Shown: positions 22,531 to 34,673, numbered from the stretch's first letter. The stretch is 64,000 nucleotides of DNA from Cercis canadensis (GCA_003255065.1 QAOA01006727.1:97750-161749), one strand, 5' to 3'. The notes: a model not told the origin generated them from the sequence alone. Made by a program: numbers and translations.

Positions 22531-23936
22531 TGATGAGCTGCTGAGGCTCTTCAAATTAGTGAATTTATAGGTCGGTTTACCAAAGCTACTTGTAGCATAA
22601 GACAACACCAAGTCGAACCAAAGGATTACTCTAAGTAGTGAATCATATTAAGAAACATATAAACAGGGGGGTTTGTTTTGTTCAAGTGATTAATATAAAT
22701 TAATTATAAGTGGTAAACCTTAAGGAAAATAACCAATCCAAATCTAACTGATTCTGATTTTAATCCATCCTTGATTTCAGAGAATCCATTCAATTATTAA
22801 CCTAGTTCTTGGCCTTTAAAACACATCAAGAAGCCTCTNACACATCAAGAATCCTCTCAGTGCTCTATGGATATCCATTGGTTAAGCAACCAGAATTCGG
22901 ATTAACTAAGACTAAATGAATTAAGCACTCATTCAAATCTAGTTTAACCTAAGTCCAGAATCCAGCCAAGGGTAAACAATCCATCTAAAAGCTTAGAAAC
23001 ATCATTTAATCCATACAATCCTCTTCAATCACATGCAATTAAGCAATTAACACATGAATATTCAAATCCGAAATCAAGCAATTCAAACAGAATATTTCAG
23101 AAGATTGAAAGAACTTGATTAACAACTAAATGAATAACAATCAAAGCATAATCTTAGAATTAATAATCATAATACCTAAAACCTAGATTGATTTGAGTAT
23201 TTAGCCCTCCATCAACAAGAGGAACAAAGTTTACAGAATATCTAGAGAGAAAACTTAAAGACTAAAAAAACTAGAAAAGCTGTCTAAAATATCCTAATGC
23301 CTAATACTAATTTTGGCAGCCTCCTTCTGAACATATAGACCTACAAAAATACATGCACACCCAAATTTCCCTTAGGTCACACTTATTCCCATGGGCCTTA
23401 GCTTTCATTGGGCTTTGGTTTGGGCTCAATTGGACTTGTAATGAAGAAGTTAGGCCCATTTAAGTGCCAACAGGTCTAAATTATACAATTTGGTTAACTG
23501 GTCTTCATAACAATTGAAGCTCTGCATCTTAGCTTTCCAATGGGACCAGTTGCAAGTCCATACGACACCTACAGCTCAAGTTATAGTCCAAACACTGCAT
23601 GTGGGTCAGGATCCTGCGACAACATGTCTTCCCTGGCTTCCAGGCTGCATAGGACCAGCTAGACATCCAAATTAGATTTGGAGCTCTGAACCAAAGTTGT
23701 AGAGCTTTCTCTTAGCTTTCCTACAAGGTAAGATTCAAAATTATTAGATGTCCAGAACTCAAGTTATACATGAAAAACAGAGAGTGCATGAAATGCCCAG
23801 TAATGCTGAAAAATACATTTAGGCCCAATTGGATCCAAACTCATGAAATGTGGCCCAAGCCCACTCAAATAGGTCCAAAAGAGGTTTAAGAAGCTAAATA
23901 TGAGGGTTAACTACTGTATAAAAAGTGTGTTCATCA
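22531..23936 (-). repeat. Athila-like LTR (copy A)
   Basis: On the minus strand it starts TGATGAACACACTTTTTATA at 23936 and ends GAGCAGCTCATCA... at 22531. The N at 22839 sits inside it with an 18-bp repeat on each side. It is the same sequence as 27819-29205 and close to 34674-36103. Confidence 0.85.
22839..22839. other. Single-N join, 18-bp flanking overlap
   Basis: 22821-22838 is repeated as 22840-22857 with one difference. The other LTR copies have this stretch once. Confidence 0.8.
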
Positions 23937-25479
23937 ATTTCCCCACACTTAGCTTTTGCACGTCTCAGGCAGAATAGAATTCCAAAACTAAGAAACGAGG
24001 AAAAATAAACAAACTAACTCAAAATTTCCAATGATATTCAAGAATTGCATAAGTTCAAAAACAAGAAGAGCGCTTAAAAATTGAAGGAAGTCACAACATT
24101 CATGAAATAAAATTTCTTCACATCCAAAATCAACAATTAAGGTAACTTCAATTGAAAAATATGAGTCAAGAATGATAGATTCTCACAAGATATAATCTTA
24201 ATCTCTCAAGTGTTTAAAAGTAGGTATTTCACTCAATGAAACTCATGAAGAAATGCACTACCATAGGCTTGCTTATCTTCTACTTTTCCACTACTCAAAC
24301 AAATGCATACATAAATCAAGAGGACTTAATTCAAAGTTGTAATAGGGCCAAGGTAAAGGGTAGGAATAATATAGATATGACAAGATAAGTACCCTAAGAG
24401 AATAAAAGAGCATTGAGGAGGAATTCAATTAACAAGCATGAAATTTTTCCCAATTTCTAAACATGTAAAGCATACTCTCTTTTCTTTTCACATATTCCTT
24501 CATTTTCCTTTTCCTTTACTTTTTCACAATTCTGATTTTTTTTTTTTTATTGAACCAATTGGCTCTCTTTTTTCTTTCTTTCTTTGCACATTGCACAATA
24601 ATTTTCACTACCTCTACACTTGCATTATTAATTACCCACAAGCATAAGAGCTCCTCCAAGATAATGAACCAATGCTCTCCCATTCCCTAAGGTAAGGTAA
24701 CAACATGGTTTTTCATATAAGCACATAATGAGCTAAGACCAAAGATAGGCAAATAGGCTCAAGGGGGTAATCAAAGGAAAATAATAAAAGGTTGGCTATT
24801 TGGCAAAGTAGCTAAATCAAGAAAGAATGCCTCAATCATGTTCATGTATGCAAGTGAAAATGCAGCTTAAAAAAGAATCAAAGCTAGTTCTAGAGTGATC
24901 AAAATCCATGAGTGAAAATCACACTAGAAAGAAAAGAATGGCACAAATGCTAAATCCATCCATTAAAAGGCTCAAAATCTCACAAGGCATGCATCTATCA
25001 AACTTTAATCACTAATCCAACATCCAAAACCAAGCATGTGAAATTAAGGATGGAAAACAAGTTATTCAATCATGCTATGAACCTTGAAATGTAATTACTT
25101 CAAACTTACAACTTTACAAATTTCACATCCTAAAGCATCATTGGAAGGTAATTAAAACAGAAAATTGACAATAAAAACAGAAAAGACAGCAAGAACAACA
25201 AACAAAAAAAATAGAAAATAGCAAAGTGACACAAAACAGAAAATTAACAGAAATAGTAACGTAAACAGAAAATTAATTAACTAAACAGCAAAACAATAAA
25301 GTAACTAAACTATACAGAAATCCCTCCCCTACACTTAAATTTTGCATTGCCCTCAATGTAAAAGCTTCAAAAAGTAGCAACAGTTCTCAATTAACATCAA
25401 TCACATAAGGACAAGTAAAATAAAAAAGAGAGAAGAAACATCCTTATCAGGGGAGGTAGATGGCATCTTGCAAGTGGAC
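23937..25479 (-). other. 3' untranslated region of the Athila-like element (copy A)
   Basis: PPT-like GTGTGGGGAAA beside the LTR, then about 1.5 kb without coding potential. It contains A-rich blocks of AAAACAGAAA repeats near 25140-25320. Same as 29206-30764. Confidence 0.6.
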
Positions 25480-25625
25480 ATTTCCTTGCACTTCTGATCA
25501 AACAGAAACTCCACATCTTTCTACAGAAGGCTGGACAGCGGGATGACTATCTTGCTAAAGTCTCTGATAAAGTGCCGGTAGAAACCTGCCTGTCCAAGAA
25601 ATGACCAATCTTCCCGCACGCATGT
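25480..25625 (-). pseudogene. Reverse transcriptase scrap (copy A)
   Basis: On the minus strand SFLGQAGFYRHFIRDFSKI, the conserved motif just after the RT catalytic domain of gypsy elements, then PLSSLL, a stop and KDVEFLFDQKCKE. Only about 45 codons of pol survive. Confidence 0.8.
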
Positions 25626-25898
25626 GGGGTAAGAGAAAACAGTAATGACATCAAGAACAAAAAATTAAAAATAAAATGAACAATAGAAAACAGTAACAAA
25701 AACAAAAAGAGAATTAAAAACAAGACTAGAAAATAGAAAATTCAAAGCAAAAATAGAAAACAGGAAACAGGAACAGAAACAGAAACAGACTAAAGCAAAA
25801 CATAATAGAAAATAGAATACAATTACAGTAATATAATCAGAAATTGGACTCTCCTGAAGCTCAAGGTATCATCTTCCGGTTATTTGCAGCAAACACAA

Positions 25899-26903
25899 CT
25901 AGATACCGGGGTCAAAGACCAATCTCACGAAGTCTTGGGTTGCCCCTGTAGAGTCATCTTCTAAAGCCGCAAAATCAGAACCAGAACCAGAATTGCCATC
26001 ACTTAAGAATGTAGAAATTTCAGCACAGATAGCACACCTCATATCACCATCACAAACAACATGTGAATGACACTGGACATAATCCTCTATACCCACAAAG
26101 TCAGGGAATTCATAACATAGCTCCTCATACACATCCATTAACTCTGCAGGATCATCAAGGACCACAGCCTCTGTGATAGAGTCATCTCATTCTAAAAATG
26201 CCACAATCTCAGAACAAGTAGGGCAAGCAAAATCATCACAATTGCAACACATAGAATCAGGATTGCTCAAGAAGGCAGATATCTCAGCACACACAGCACA
26301 AGGTACATCACCATCACAATCAGGACAGGAGGGGCACCGAACAGAGTCATCAACACCAACCAAATCAGGAAAGTTAGCACAGAGCTCATCATACCCATCC
26401 CCAACTAGATCATCAATCAAATCAATGTGAAAGATAGAGTGCTCATCCATGGGATGCTTCATAGGCTCAAAAATATTGAACTGCACAACAGAGTCTCCAA
26501 ACTCCATGAATAGAGTTCTTGCATGAACATCGATCTTGGTTCGTGTGATCTTGAGGAATGGTCTCCCCAGAATGAGTGGAGTCTGGCTGGATTGTGACTG
26601 TCCCTCCATCTCCAGAATGTAGAAATCTGTAGGAAAGATCAATTCATCAACCTTGACTAACGCATCTTTAATTAATCCAGAAGGATATGCACTGCTCTTA
26701 TTTGCCAACTGAATCACAACACCAGTAGCTCTCAAGGGTCCAAGTCCAAGAGAACTAAACACAGTCATAGGCATCACATTAATGGAAGCACCGAGGTCTA
26801 GCATGGCATGCTCAAACTTGGATTTTCCTATAACACATAGAATTGTGAAAGTTCCTGGATCCTTGCATTTGTGGGGCATAGGCTGAATAAAGGCCGAAAC
26901 GTT
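25899..26903 (-). pseudogene. Protease and cysteine-rich tail (copy A, cut at N)
   Basis: Identical in plan to 31187-32191: the retropepsin domain with D-L-G-A-S-I-N-V-M-P, LGRPFL, then three modules with CxxC[AS]EIxxFL. The protease N-terminus is cut by the N at 26904. Confidence 0.85.
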
Positions 26904-26904
26904 N
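26904..26904. other. Single-N join, 5.28-kb flanking overlap
   Basis: 21623-26903 is repeated as 26905-32191. The repeat begins and ends exactly at the N, as at the other joins. Confidence 0.85.
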
Positions 26905-26976
26905 TTGTCTTTTCTCCTTAATTTATTTCTTTTGCTTACTAAATAGTGGTGTTGGTCCATTAGTGCCCATTTCCTC

Positions 26977-27682
26977 TATTTGGGTTCTGACCTTAGCATG
27001 TAATTGCTTCACATATTCTGCTCTCTTTTTCCCATCCAAACTAACCCCTTTATGCAATGGTAGATCCAACAAATCAAGTGGAGTTAAAGGATTAAAACCA
27101 TAGGCAATTTCAAAAGGAGACATCCTAGTGGTATAATGCACTGCCCTATTGTATGAAAACTCCACATGTGGAAGACAATCTTCCCAAGCCCTTAAATTTT
27201 TATGAATGATGGTTCTCAACAAGGTGGACAATGTTCGATTGGTTACTTCCGTTTGCCCATCCGTTTGTGGGTGGCAAGTGGTGGAATACAACAATTTAGT
27301 GCCCAGTTTAGTCCATAGAGTTCTCCAAAAATGACTAAGGAATTTAGTGTCTCTATCAGAAACTATACTCCTTGGCATGCCATGTAACCTTACCACATTT
27401 TGGAAGAACAAATTAGCAATGTAAGTGGCATCATTAGTCTTTTTACATACAACAAAATGAGCCATTTTGAAAAATCTATCAACTATCACAAAAATAGAAT
27501 CATGCCCATGCTTGGTTCTTGGCAACCCTAGAATAAAATCCATGGAAAGGTCTATCCAAGGTGCCTCGGGTACAGGCAGGGAAGTATAAAGCCCATGAGG
27601 TTTTGTGGAAGATTTAGCATGTTTACATGTTATGCACCTAGCACAAATAGCTTCTACTTCCTTTTTCATGCGTGGCCAAAAA
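26977..27682 (-). pseudogene. Chromovirus-type integrase core fragment (copy B)
   Basis: Same as 21695-22400 with a handful of base changes ([16 protein letters not shown] and TEVTNRTL kept; FFQNL reads FFQNV). Here the open frame 26923-27726 starts in the leader. The two copies differ so little that they are probably the same locus. Confidence 0.9.
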
Positions 27683-27796
27683 AATGGCCTAAATCGTAAA
27701 AAGAACACAAACACACACACACACAAGTAGGGTGAATCAGGGGGAAGTTAAAAGTCAGTTTTACTACTAATAATATTGATTCAAAACTAGAGTGAT

Positions 27797-27813
27797 CCCC
27801 GACAACGACACCA
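27797..27813 (-). promoter_or_regulatory. PBS after LTR copy B, tRNA-Asp type
   Basis: Minus-strand TGGTGTCGTTGTCGGGG, following the LTR end after AAATT. It shows that the LTR at 27819-29205 also serves as the 5' LTR of a further, truncated element. Confidence 0.75.
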
Positions 27814-27818
27814 AAATT

Positions 27819-29205
27819 TGATGAGCTGCCGAGGCTCTTCAAATTAGTGAATTTATAAGTCGGTTTACCAAAGCTACTTGTAGCATAAGGCAACACCAAG
27901 TCGAACCAAAGGATTACTCTAAGTAGTGAATCATATTAAGAAACATATAAACAGGGGGGTTTGTTTTGTTCAAGTGATTAATATAAATTAATTATAAGTG
28001 GTAAACCTTAAGGAAAATAACCAATCCAAATCTAACTGATTCTGATTTTAATCCATCCTTGATTTCAGAGAATCCATTCAATTATTAACCTAGTTCTTGG
28101 CCTTTAAAACACATCAAGAATCCTCTCAGTGCTCTATGGATATCCATTGGTTAAGCAACCAGAATTCGGATTAACTAAGACTAAATGAATTAAGCACTCA
28201 TTCAAATCTAGTTTAACCTAAGTCCAGAATCCAGCCAAGGGTAAACAATCCATCTAAAAGCTTAGAAACATCATTTAATCCATACAATCCTCTTCAATCA
28301 CATGCAATTAAGCAATTAACACATGAATATTCAAATCCGAAATCAAGCAATTCAAACAGAATATTTCAGAAGATTGAAAGAACTTGATTAACAACTAAAT
28401 GAATAACAATCAAAGCATAATCTTAGAATTAATAATCATAATACCTAAAACCTAGATTGATTTGAGTATTTAGCCCTCCATCAACAAGAGGAACAAAGTT
28501 TACAGAATATCTAGAGAGAAAACTTAAAGACTAAAAAAACTAGAAAAGCTGTCTAAAATATCCTAATGCCTAATACTAATTTTGGCAGCCTCCTTCTGAA
28601 CATATAGACCTACAAAAATACATGCACACCCAAATTTCCCTTAGGTCACACTTATTCCCATGGGCCTTAGCTTTCATTGGGCTTTGGTTTGGGTTCAATT
28701 GGACTTGTAATGAAGAAGTTAGGCCCATTTAAGTGCCAACAGGTCTAAATTATACAATTTGGTTAACTGGTCTTCATAACAATTGAAGCTCTGCATCTTA
28801 GCTTTCCAATGGGACCAGTTGCAAGTCCATACGACACCTACAGCTCAAGTTATAGTCCAAACACTGCATGTGGGTCAGGATCCTGCGACAACATGTCTTC
28901 CCTGGCTTCCAGGCTGCATAGGACCAGCTAGACATCCAAATTAGATTTGGAGCTCTGAACCAAAGTTGTAGAGCTTTCTCTTAGCTTTCCTACAAGGTAA
29001 GATTCAAAATTATTAGATGTCCAGAACTCAAGTTATACATGAAAAACAGAGAGTGCATGAAATGCCCAGTAATGCTGAAAAATACATTTAGGCCCAATTG
29101 GATCCAAACTCATGAAATGTGGCCCAAGCCCACTCAAATAGGTCCAAAAGAGGTTTAAGAAGCTAAATATGAGGGTTAACTACTGTATAAAAAGTGTGTT
29201 CATCA
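27819..29205 (-). repeat. Athila-like LTR (copy B; 3' LTR of the gag-PR element)
   Basis: TGATGAACACAC...CAGCTCATCA on the minus strand. It has a PPT on one side (29206-29222) and a PBS on the other (27797-27813), so it is shared by two tandem elements. It differs from 34674-36103 by substitutions and a 40-bp indel near 35604. Confidence 0.9.
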
Positions 29206-29222
29206 ATTTCCCCACACTTAGC
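29206..29222 (-). promoter_or_regulatory. Polypurine tract
   Basis: Minus-strand GCTAAGTGTGGGGAAAT directly upstream of the 3' LTR start TGATGAAC. Confidence 0.65.
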
Positions 29223-30764
29223 TTTTGCACGTCTCAGGCAGAATAGAATTCCAAAACTAAGAAACGAGGAAAAATAAACAAACTAACTCAAAATTTCCAA
29301 TGATATTCAAGAATTGCATAAGTTCAAAAACAAGAAGAGCGCTTAAAAATTGAAGGAAGTCACAACATTCATGAAATAAAATTTCTTCACATCCAAAATC
29401 AACAATTAAGGTAACTTCAATTGAAAAATATGAGTCAAGAATGATAGATTCTCACAAGATATACTCTTAATCTCTCAAGTGTTTAAAAGTAGGTATTTCA
29501 CTCAATGAAACTCATGAAGAAATGCACTACCATAGGCTTGCTTATCTTCTACTTTTCCACTACTCAAACAAATGCATACATAAATCAAGAGGACTTAATT
29601 CAAGGTTGTAATAGGGCCAAGGTAAAGGGTAGGAATAATATAGATATGACAAGATAAGTACCCTAAGAGAATAAAAGAGCATTGGGGAGGAATTCAATTA
29701 ACAAGCATGAAATTTTTCCCAATTTCTAAACATGTAAAGCATACTCTCTTTTCTTTTCACATATTCTTTCCTTTTCCTTTTCCTTTACTTTTTCACAATT
29801 CTGATTTTTTTTTTTTTATTGAACCAATTGGCTCTCTTTTTTCTTTCTTTCTTTGCACATTGCACAATAATTTTCACTACCTCTACACTTGCATTATTAA
29901 TTACCCACAAGCATAAGAGCTCCTCCAAGATAATGAACCAATGCTCTCCCATTCCCTAAGGTAAGGTAACAACATGGTTTTTCATATAAGCACATAATGA
30001 GCTAAGACCAAAGATAGGCAAATAGGCTCAAGGGGGTAATCAAAGGAAAATAATAAAAGGTTGGCTATTTGGCAAAGCAGCTAAATCAAGAAAGAATGCC
30101 TCAATCATGTTCATGTATGCAAGTGAAAATGCAGCTTAAAAAAGAATCAAAACTAGTTCTAGAGTGATCAAAATCCATGAGTGAAAATCACACTAGAAAG
30201 AAAAGAATGGCACAAACGCTAAATCCATCCATTAAAAGGCTCAAAATCTCACAAGGCATGCATCTATCAAACTTTAATCACTAATCCAACATCCAAAACC
30301 AAGCATGTGAAATTAAGGATAGAAAACAAGTTATTCAATCATGCTATGAACCTTGAAATGTAATTACTTCAAACTTACAGCTTTACAAATTTCACATCCT
30401 AAAGCATCATTGGAAGGTAATTAAAACAGAAAATTGACAACAAAAACAGAAAAGACAGCAAGAACAACAAACAAAAAAAATAGAAAACAGCAAAGTGACA
30501 CAAAACAGAAAATTAAAACAGAAACAGAAAATTAACAGAAATAGTAACGTAAACAGAAAATTAATCAACTAAACAGCAAAACAATAAAGTAACTAAACTA
30601 TACAGAAATCTCTCCCCTACACTTAAATTTTGCATTGCCCTCAATGTAAAAGCTTCAAAAAGTAGCAACAGTTCTCAATTAACATCAATCACATAAGGAC
30701 AAGTAAAATAAAAAAGAGAGAAGAAACATCCTTATCAGGGGAGGTAGATGGCATCTTGCAAGTG
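29223..30764 (-). other. Non-coding 3' region of the Athila-like element
   Basis: About 1.5 kb between the RT scrap and the PPT without an open frame. A-rich low-complexity blocks built on AAAACAGAAA lie at about 30420-30600; a similar block at 30925-31130 is on the other side of the RT scrap. Replacement of most of pol by such sequence is typical of non-autonomous derivatives. Confidence 0.6.
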
Positions 30765-30910
30765 GACATTTCCTTGCACTTCTGATCAAACAGAAACTCC
30801 ACATCTTTCTACAGAAGGCTGGACAGCGGGATGACTATCTTGCTAAAGTCTCTGATAAAGTGCCGGTAGAAACCTGCCTGTCCAAGAAATGACCAATCTT
30901 CCCGCACGCA
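30765..30910 (-). pseudogene. Reverse transcriptase scrap (copy B)
   Basis: Same as 25480-25625: the LGQAGFYRHFIRDFSKI motif, then a stop and KDVEFLFDQ. Nothing else of RT or RNase H remains between here and the LTR. Confidence 0.8.
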
Positions 30911-31186
30911 TGTGGGGTAAGAGAAAACAGTAATGACATCAAGAACAAAAAATTAAAAATAAAATGAACAATAGAAAACAGTAACAAAAACAAAAAGAGA
31001 ATTAAAAACAAGACTAGAAAACAGAAAATTCAAAGCAAAAACAGAAAACAGGAAACAGGAACAGAAACAGAAACAGACTAAAGCAAAACATAATAGAAAA
31101 TAGAATACAATTACAATAATATAATCAGAAATTGGATTCTCCTGAAGCTCAAGGTATCATCTTCCGGTTATTTGCAGCAAACACAA

Positions 31187-32929
31187 CTAGATACCGGGGT
31201 CAAAGACCAATCTCACGAAGTCTTGGGTTGCCCCTGTAGAGTCATCTTCTAAAGCCGCAAAATCAGAACCAGAACCAGAATTGCCATCACTTAAGAATGT
31301 AGAAATTTCAGCACAGACAGCACAACTCATATCACCATCACAAACAACATGTGAATGACACTGGACATAATCCTCTATACCCACAAAGTCAGGGAATTCA
31401 TAACATAGCTCCTCATACACATCCATTAACTCTGCAGGATCATCAAGGACCACAGCCTCTGTGATAGAGTCATCTCATTCTAAAAATGCCACAATCTCAG
31501 AACAAGTAGGGCAAGCAAAATCATCACAATTGCAACACATAGAATCAGGATTGCTCAAGAAGGCAGATATCTCAGCACACACAGCACAAGGTACATCACC
31601 ATCACAATCAGGACAGGAGGGGCACCGAACAGAGTCATCAACACCAACCAAATCAGGAAAGTTAGCACAGAGCTCATCATACCCATCCCCAACTAGATCA
31701 TCAATCAAATCAATGTGAAAGATAGAGTGCTCATCCATGGGATGCTTCATAGGCTCAAAAATATTGAACTGCACAACAGAGTCTCCAAACTCCATGAATA
31801 GAGTTCTTGCATGAACATCGATCTTGGTTCGTGTGATCTTGAGGAATGGTCTCCCCAGAATGAGTGGAGTCTGGCTGGATTGTGACTGTCCCTCCATCTC
31901 CAGAATGTAGAAATCTGTAGGAAAGATCAATTCATCAACCCTGACTAACACATCTTTAATTAATCCAGAAGGATATGCACTGCTCTTATTTGCCAACTGA
32001 ATCACAACACCAGTAGCTCTCAAGGGTCCAAGTCCAAGAGAACTAAACACAGTCATAGGCATCACATTAATGGAAGCACCGAGGTCTAGCATGGCATGCT
32101 CAAACTTGGATTTTCCTATAACACATAGAATTGTGAAAGCTCCTGGATCCTTGCATTTGTGGGGCATAGGCTGAATAAAGGCCGAAACGTTTGGACTCAT
32201 GCTAATTCTCTCATTGCCCTTGAGCCGCCTCCTCTGTGTGCATAATTCCTTCAGAAATTTGGCATATTTAGGAAATTTCTTGATAGCATCCAGTAATGGA
32301 ATGTTGATTTCCACTTTCCTGAAAGTCTCCAAAAGCTCTCTGTCATTTTCAGCCTCATCGGTTTTCTTGGACTGACTGGCTCTCTGTGGAAAGGGAAGAG
32401 GCACAGAATATGTAGGCTTCTGCTGTGGCATCTCTGGAGTAGAACTACTAGTGCGCTGGTTGGAACTGCTAGGGTCAACAACAAGTGGAACTGGCACACT
32501 TGGTTTGCTCTGAACTAGAGGTGCAGGGTCTGGAATTGACTTGCCACTCCTAAGAGTGATTGCACTCACATTCTTCGCATTGGGATTAGGAATGGTCTGA
32601 GAAGGAAGTATGCCAGAACCCTGGGATTGCAATTGACTCACAGTAGATGCCAATTGCCCAATTTGAGTTTCCAAGTTCTGCATGGTGGCATCTGCCCTTT
32701 GCTGAAACTGAAGGTTGCTGGTGGTCATCTGCTTCACCAAATCTTCCAATGAAAGCTCAGGTTTGGATGTTGACGGCTGGCTGCATAGGCTGCTGCTGGA
32801 ATGGTGGCCTAGTTTGTTGAAACTGGCTCTGCCTAGCCGGTTGAAATTGGTTCTGTTGTCCGAATGGTTGCCTATATTGCTACTACTGCTGCTGGGATGG
32901 CTGTTGTTGTGGGGCTGCAGCATTGTCAT
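31187..32929 (-). pseudogene. gag C-terminus, aspartic protease and cysteine-rich repeat tail
   Basis: A 484-codon frame (32929-31475) separated by one stop from a further 88 codons (31453-31187) in the same frame. It begins with SLEDLVKQMTTSNLQFQQRA and the ETQIGQLASTVSQLQSQGSG stretch that closes Athila gag, then NVSAITLRSGK. The retropepsin-like protease follows (KFEHAMLDLGASINVMP, catalytic D-L-G-A; VDELIFPTDFYILEME; PLILGRPFL). After FNIFEPMKHP comes an acidic tail with three cysteine modules of the form CxxC[AS]EIxxFL: CAVCAEISAFL, CPTCSEIVAFL and CAVCAEISTFL. The first and third are preceded by EELC..FPD(L/F)VG. I do not know this tail from described elements. Confidence 0.9.
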
Positions 32930-32930
32930 A

Positions 32931-33218
32931 TCAAAAATTTAGATGATCCCTCCAACCAGGGTTATAAGTGTTAGAGTAGGGATCATATCTAGGATGTTGC
33001 TGTGGTTGGTATTGGAATCTACCAGGAAAAACACCTGCTGCAACTATAGAGGGATCCTGAAATCCAGAATCACCATCTTGAAGTGTGGGGCATGCATCTG
33101 TGGGATGAGATGGACAAGAACATATGCCACACAAGCTTGCAGGTTGAGGTGTAGATACTTGTTGTCCCACTGCCAACTGCCTCACCAAGGAGGTCAATTC
33201 ATCAAGTCTGTGCTCCAT
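32931..33218 (-). pseudogene. gag zinc-knuckle segment
   Basis: MEHRLDELTSLVRQLAVGQ followed by CGICSCPSHPTDACP, a CX2CX4HX4C knuckle that would bind genomic RNA, then PGRFQYQPQQHPRYD. In the same frame beyond the stop lies a glutamine-rich run (32930-32770), after which the frame shifts to the PR frame. One in-frame stop (33222-33224) separates it from the gag core. Confidence 0.85.
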
Positions 33219-33221
33219 TCT

Positions 33222-33992
33222 TTATTGGTCAGCCAGTGATACACGAACTTCATTGACTCCCCTAGTGGAAGGAATCATCCTACACCAAACTGCTGGGAAT
33301 TTTCGGCCATATTGGAAATCAAAGCACAGCTTGGTAAACCTCTCCCAATATTCGTGCAGTGTCGCCCTTGGCAGTTGTCGTATGCCACATATGTCTTTTC
33401 GAATTGCAATGGTTCTAGATGCAGGGAAGAACTTTGCCAAGAACAGCTTCTTTATGTCACTCCAATTTCTGACCGAACCTTGTGATAAGTAAAAGAGCCA
33501 ATCTTTAGCTGCATCAGCAAGGGAGAAAGGGAATGCTCTCAACTTGATATGCTCTTCAGAGATTCCTTGTGACCTCATTATGGAACAAACCACATGGAAT
33601 TCTTTTAGATGTTTATGAGGATCTTCACCTGCAAGACCATGAAACTTTGGCAGCAAGTGTATCAATCCAGATTTCAATTCGAAAGCAGTATCAATTTCAG
33701 GATATTGGATCCCTAAAGGTTGATAAGCAACATCAGAGGTAACAAATTCCTTAAGAGTTCTATCTCTAGCTTGCATGTTATTATTATTATTATTATTTCC
33801 AACCCTATTAGCATTATCAGCTCTATTAGTATTATCAACAGGGTCAGCAACAGGAATAACAATAGGAGGTCTATTTTCAGCCATAGTCGGTTTTGTATGA
33901 TTAGCTACTCTATGTACTCTAGCAAGTGTATGCAAGGTTCTCTCTATTTCAGGGTCTACTTCAAGTAATTCAAAAGGAGAAGACCTAGTCAT
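33222..33992 (-). pseudogene. Athila-like gag capsid region
   Basis: 256 codons from MTRSSPFELLEVDPEIERTL. An asparagine run near residue 70 comes from a TTA-type microsatellite. The retrotransposon gag domain spans about residues 95-250: LIHLLPKFHGLAGEDPHKHL, LRAFPFSLADAAKDWLFYL, W..IKKLFLAKFFPASRT, LHEYWERFTKLC. These motifs are those of Athila gag. It is the first ORF after the leader, so this start is natural. It ends at a premature stop before the zinc knuckle. Confidence 0.9.
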
Positions 33993-34651
33993 ACACTATG
34001 CATATCAATGGCTAAATGCCTAAACACACCACAATACACGAAAACACACAAAAATGATAGAAATTGACTAAAATAGAAACACACCAAAAGCACAAAACAA
34101 AGGCAAAAACACACCAAAATAGCACTAGAAAAGGCATCTAAACTTTTTTAAAATTTTTTCTACCACCACAGCATGAAAGTAGGATGAAAATGGAACTCAA
34201 AAATCAAAGAAAAATCTTAAAAAATTGAAAAAGTGGTCAAAACAGTGGAATTTGGCTTAAAAACGCACACATCACAACATATCTGTGACTATGAATTGTT
34301 AGCCCATTTTCCTTCAACTGACCAAGTTTCAGGTCAATCGGAGCACAAAATTTTGGCCAGAACAATACACGCAGAAATCACTAAATCAAGCCAAAATGAA
34401 GGGAAAACAAAGGGGAAATGATCCAAATCACCACAATTCACACAATGACAACCTAAAACATCTAGGGAAACTTCAAAGCAAGGAAAAAATGGCCACTGGC
34501 CTCACACAGAATAGAAAAGTTGGCCAAAAAGTAATGGAAAATATGGCCTAAACCGTAAAAAGAACACAAACACACACACAAGCAGGGTGAATCAGGGGGA
34601 AGTTAAAAGTCAGTTTTACTACTAATAATATTGATTCAAAGCTAGAGTGAT
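33993..34651 (-). other. 5' leader of the Athila-like element
   Basis: Untranslated sequence between PBS and gag, with a (GT)n stretch near 34565. Leader copies A and B break from this sequence after the GGCCAT at 34548, where the chromovirus integrase has been joined. Confidence 0.7.
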
Positions 34652-34668
34652 CCCCGACAACGGCGCCA
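34652..34668 (-). promoter_or_regulatory. PBS, tRNA-Asp type
   Basis: Minus-strand TGGCGCCGTTGTCGGGG, complementary to the 3' end of plant tRNA-Asp at 16 of 17 positions. It lies five bases inside the 5' LTR. Confidence 0.85.
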
Positions 34669-34673
34669 AAATT

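Noticed and set aside
21640-22611. A 323-codon frame as a real integrase gene
   Set aside because: Half of it is LTR, PBS and leader; the integrase lacks its finger and C-terminal domain.
26173-26430. Plus-strand 85-codon frames at 26173 and 31461
   Set aside because: They mirror the minus-strand protease tail in both copies and have no family features; reading-frame shadows.
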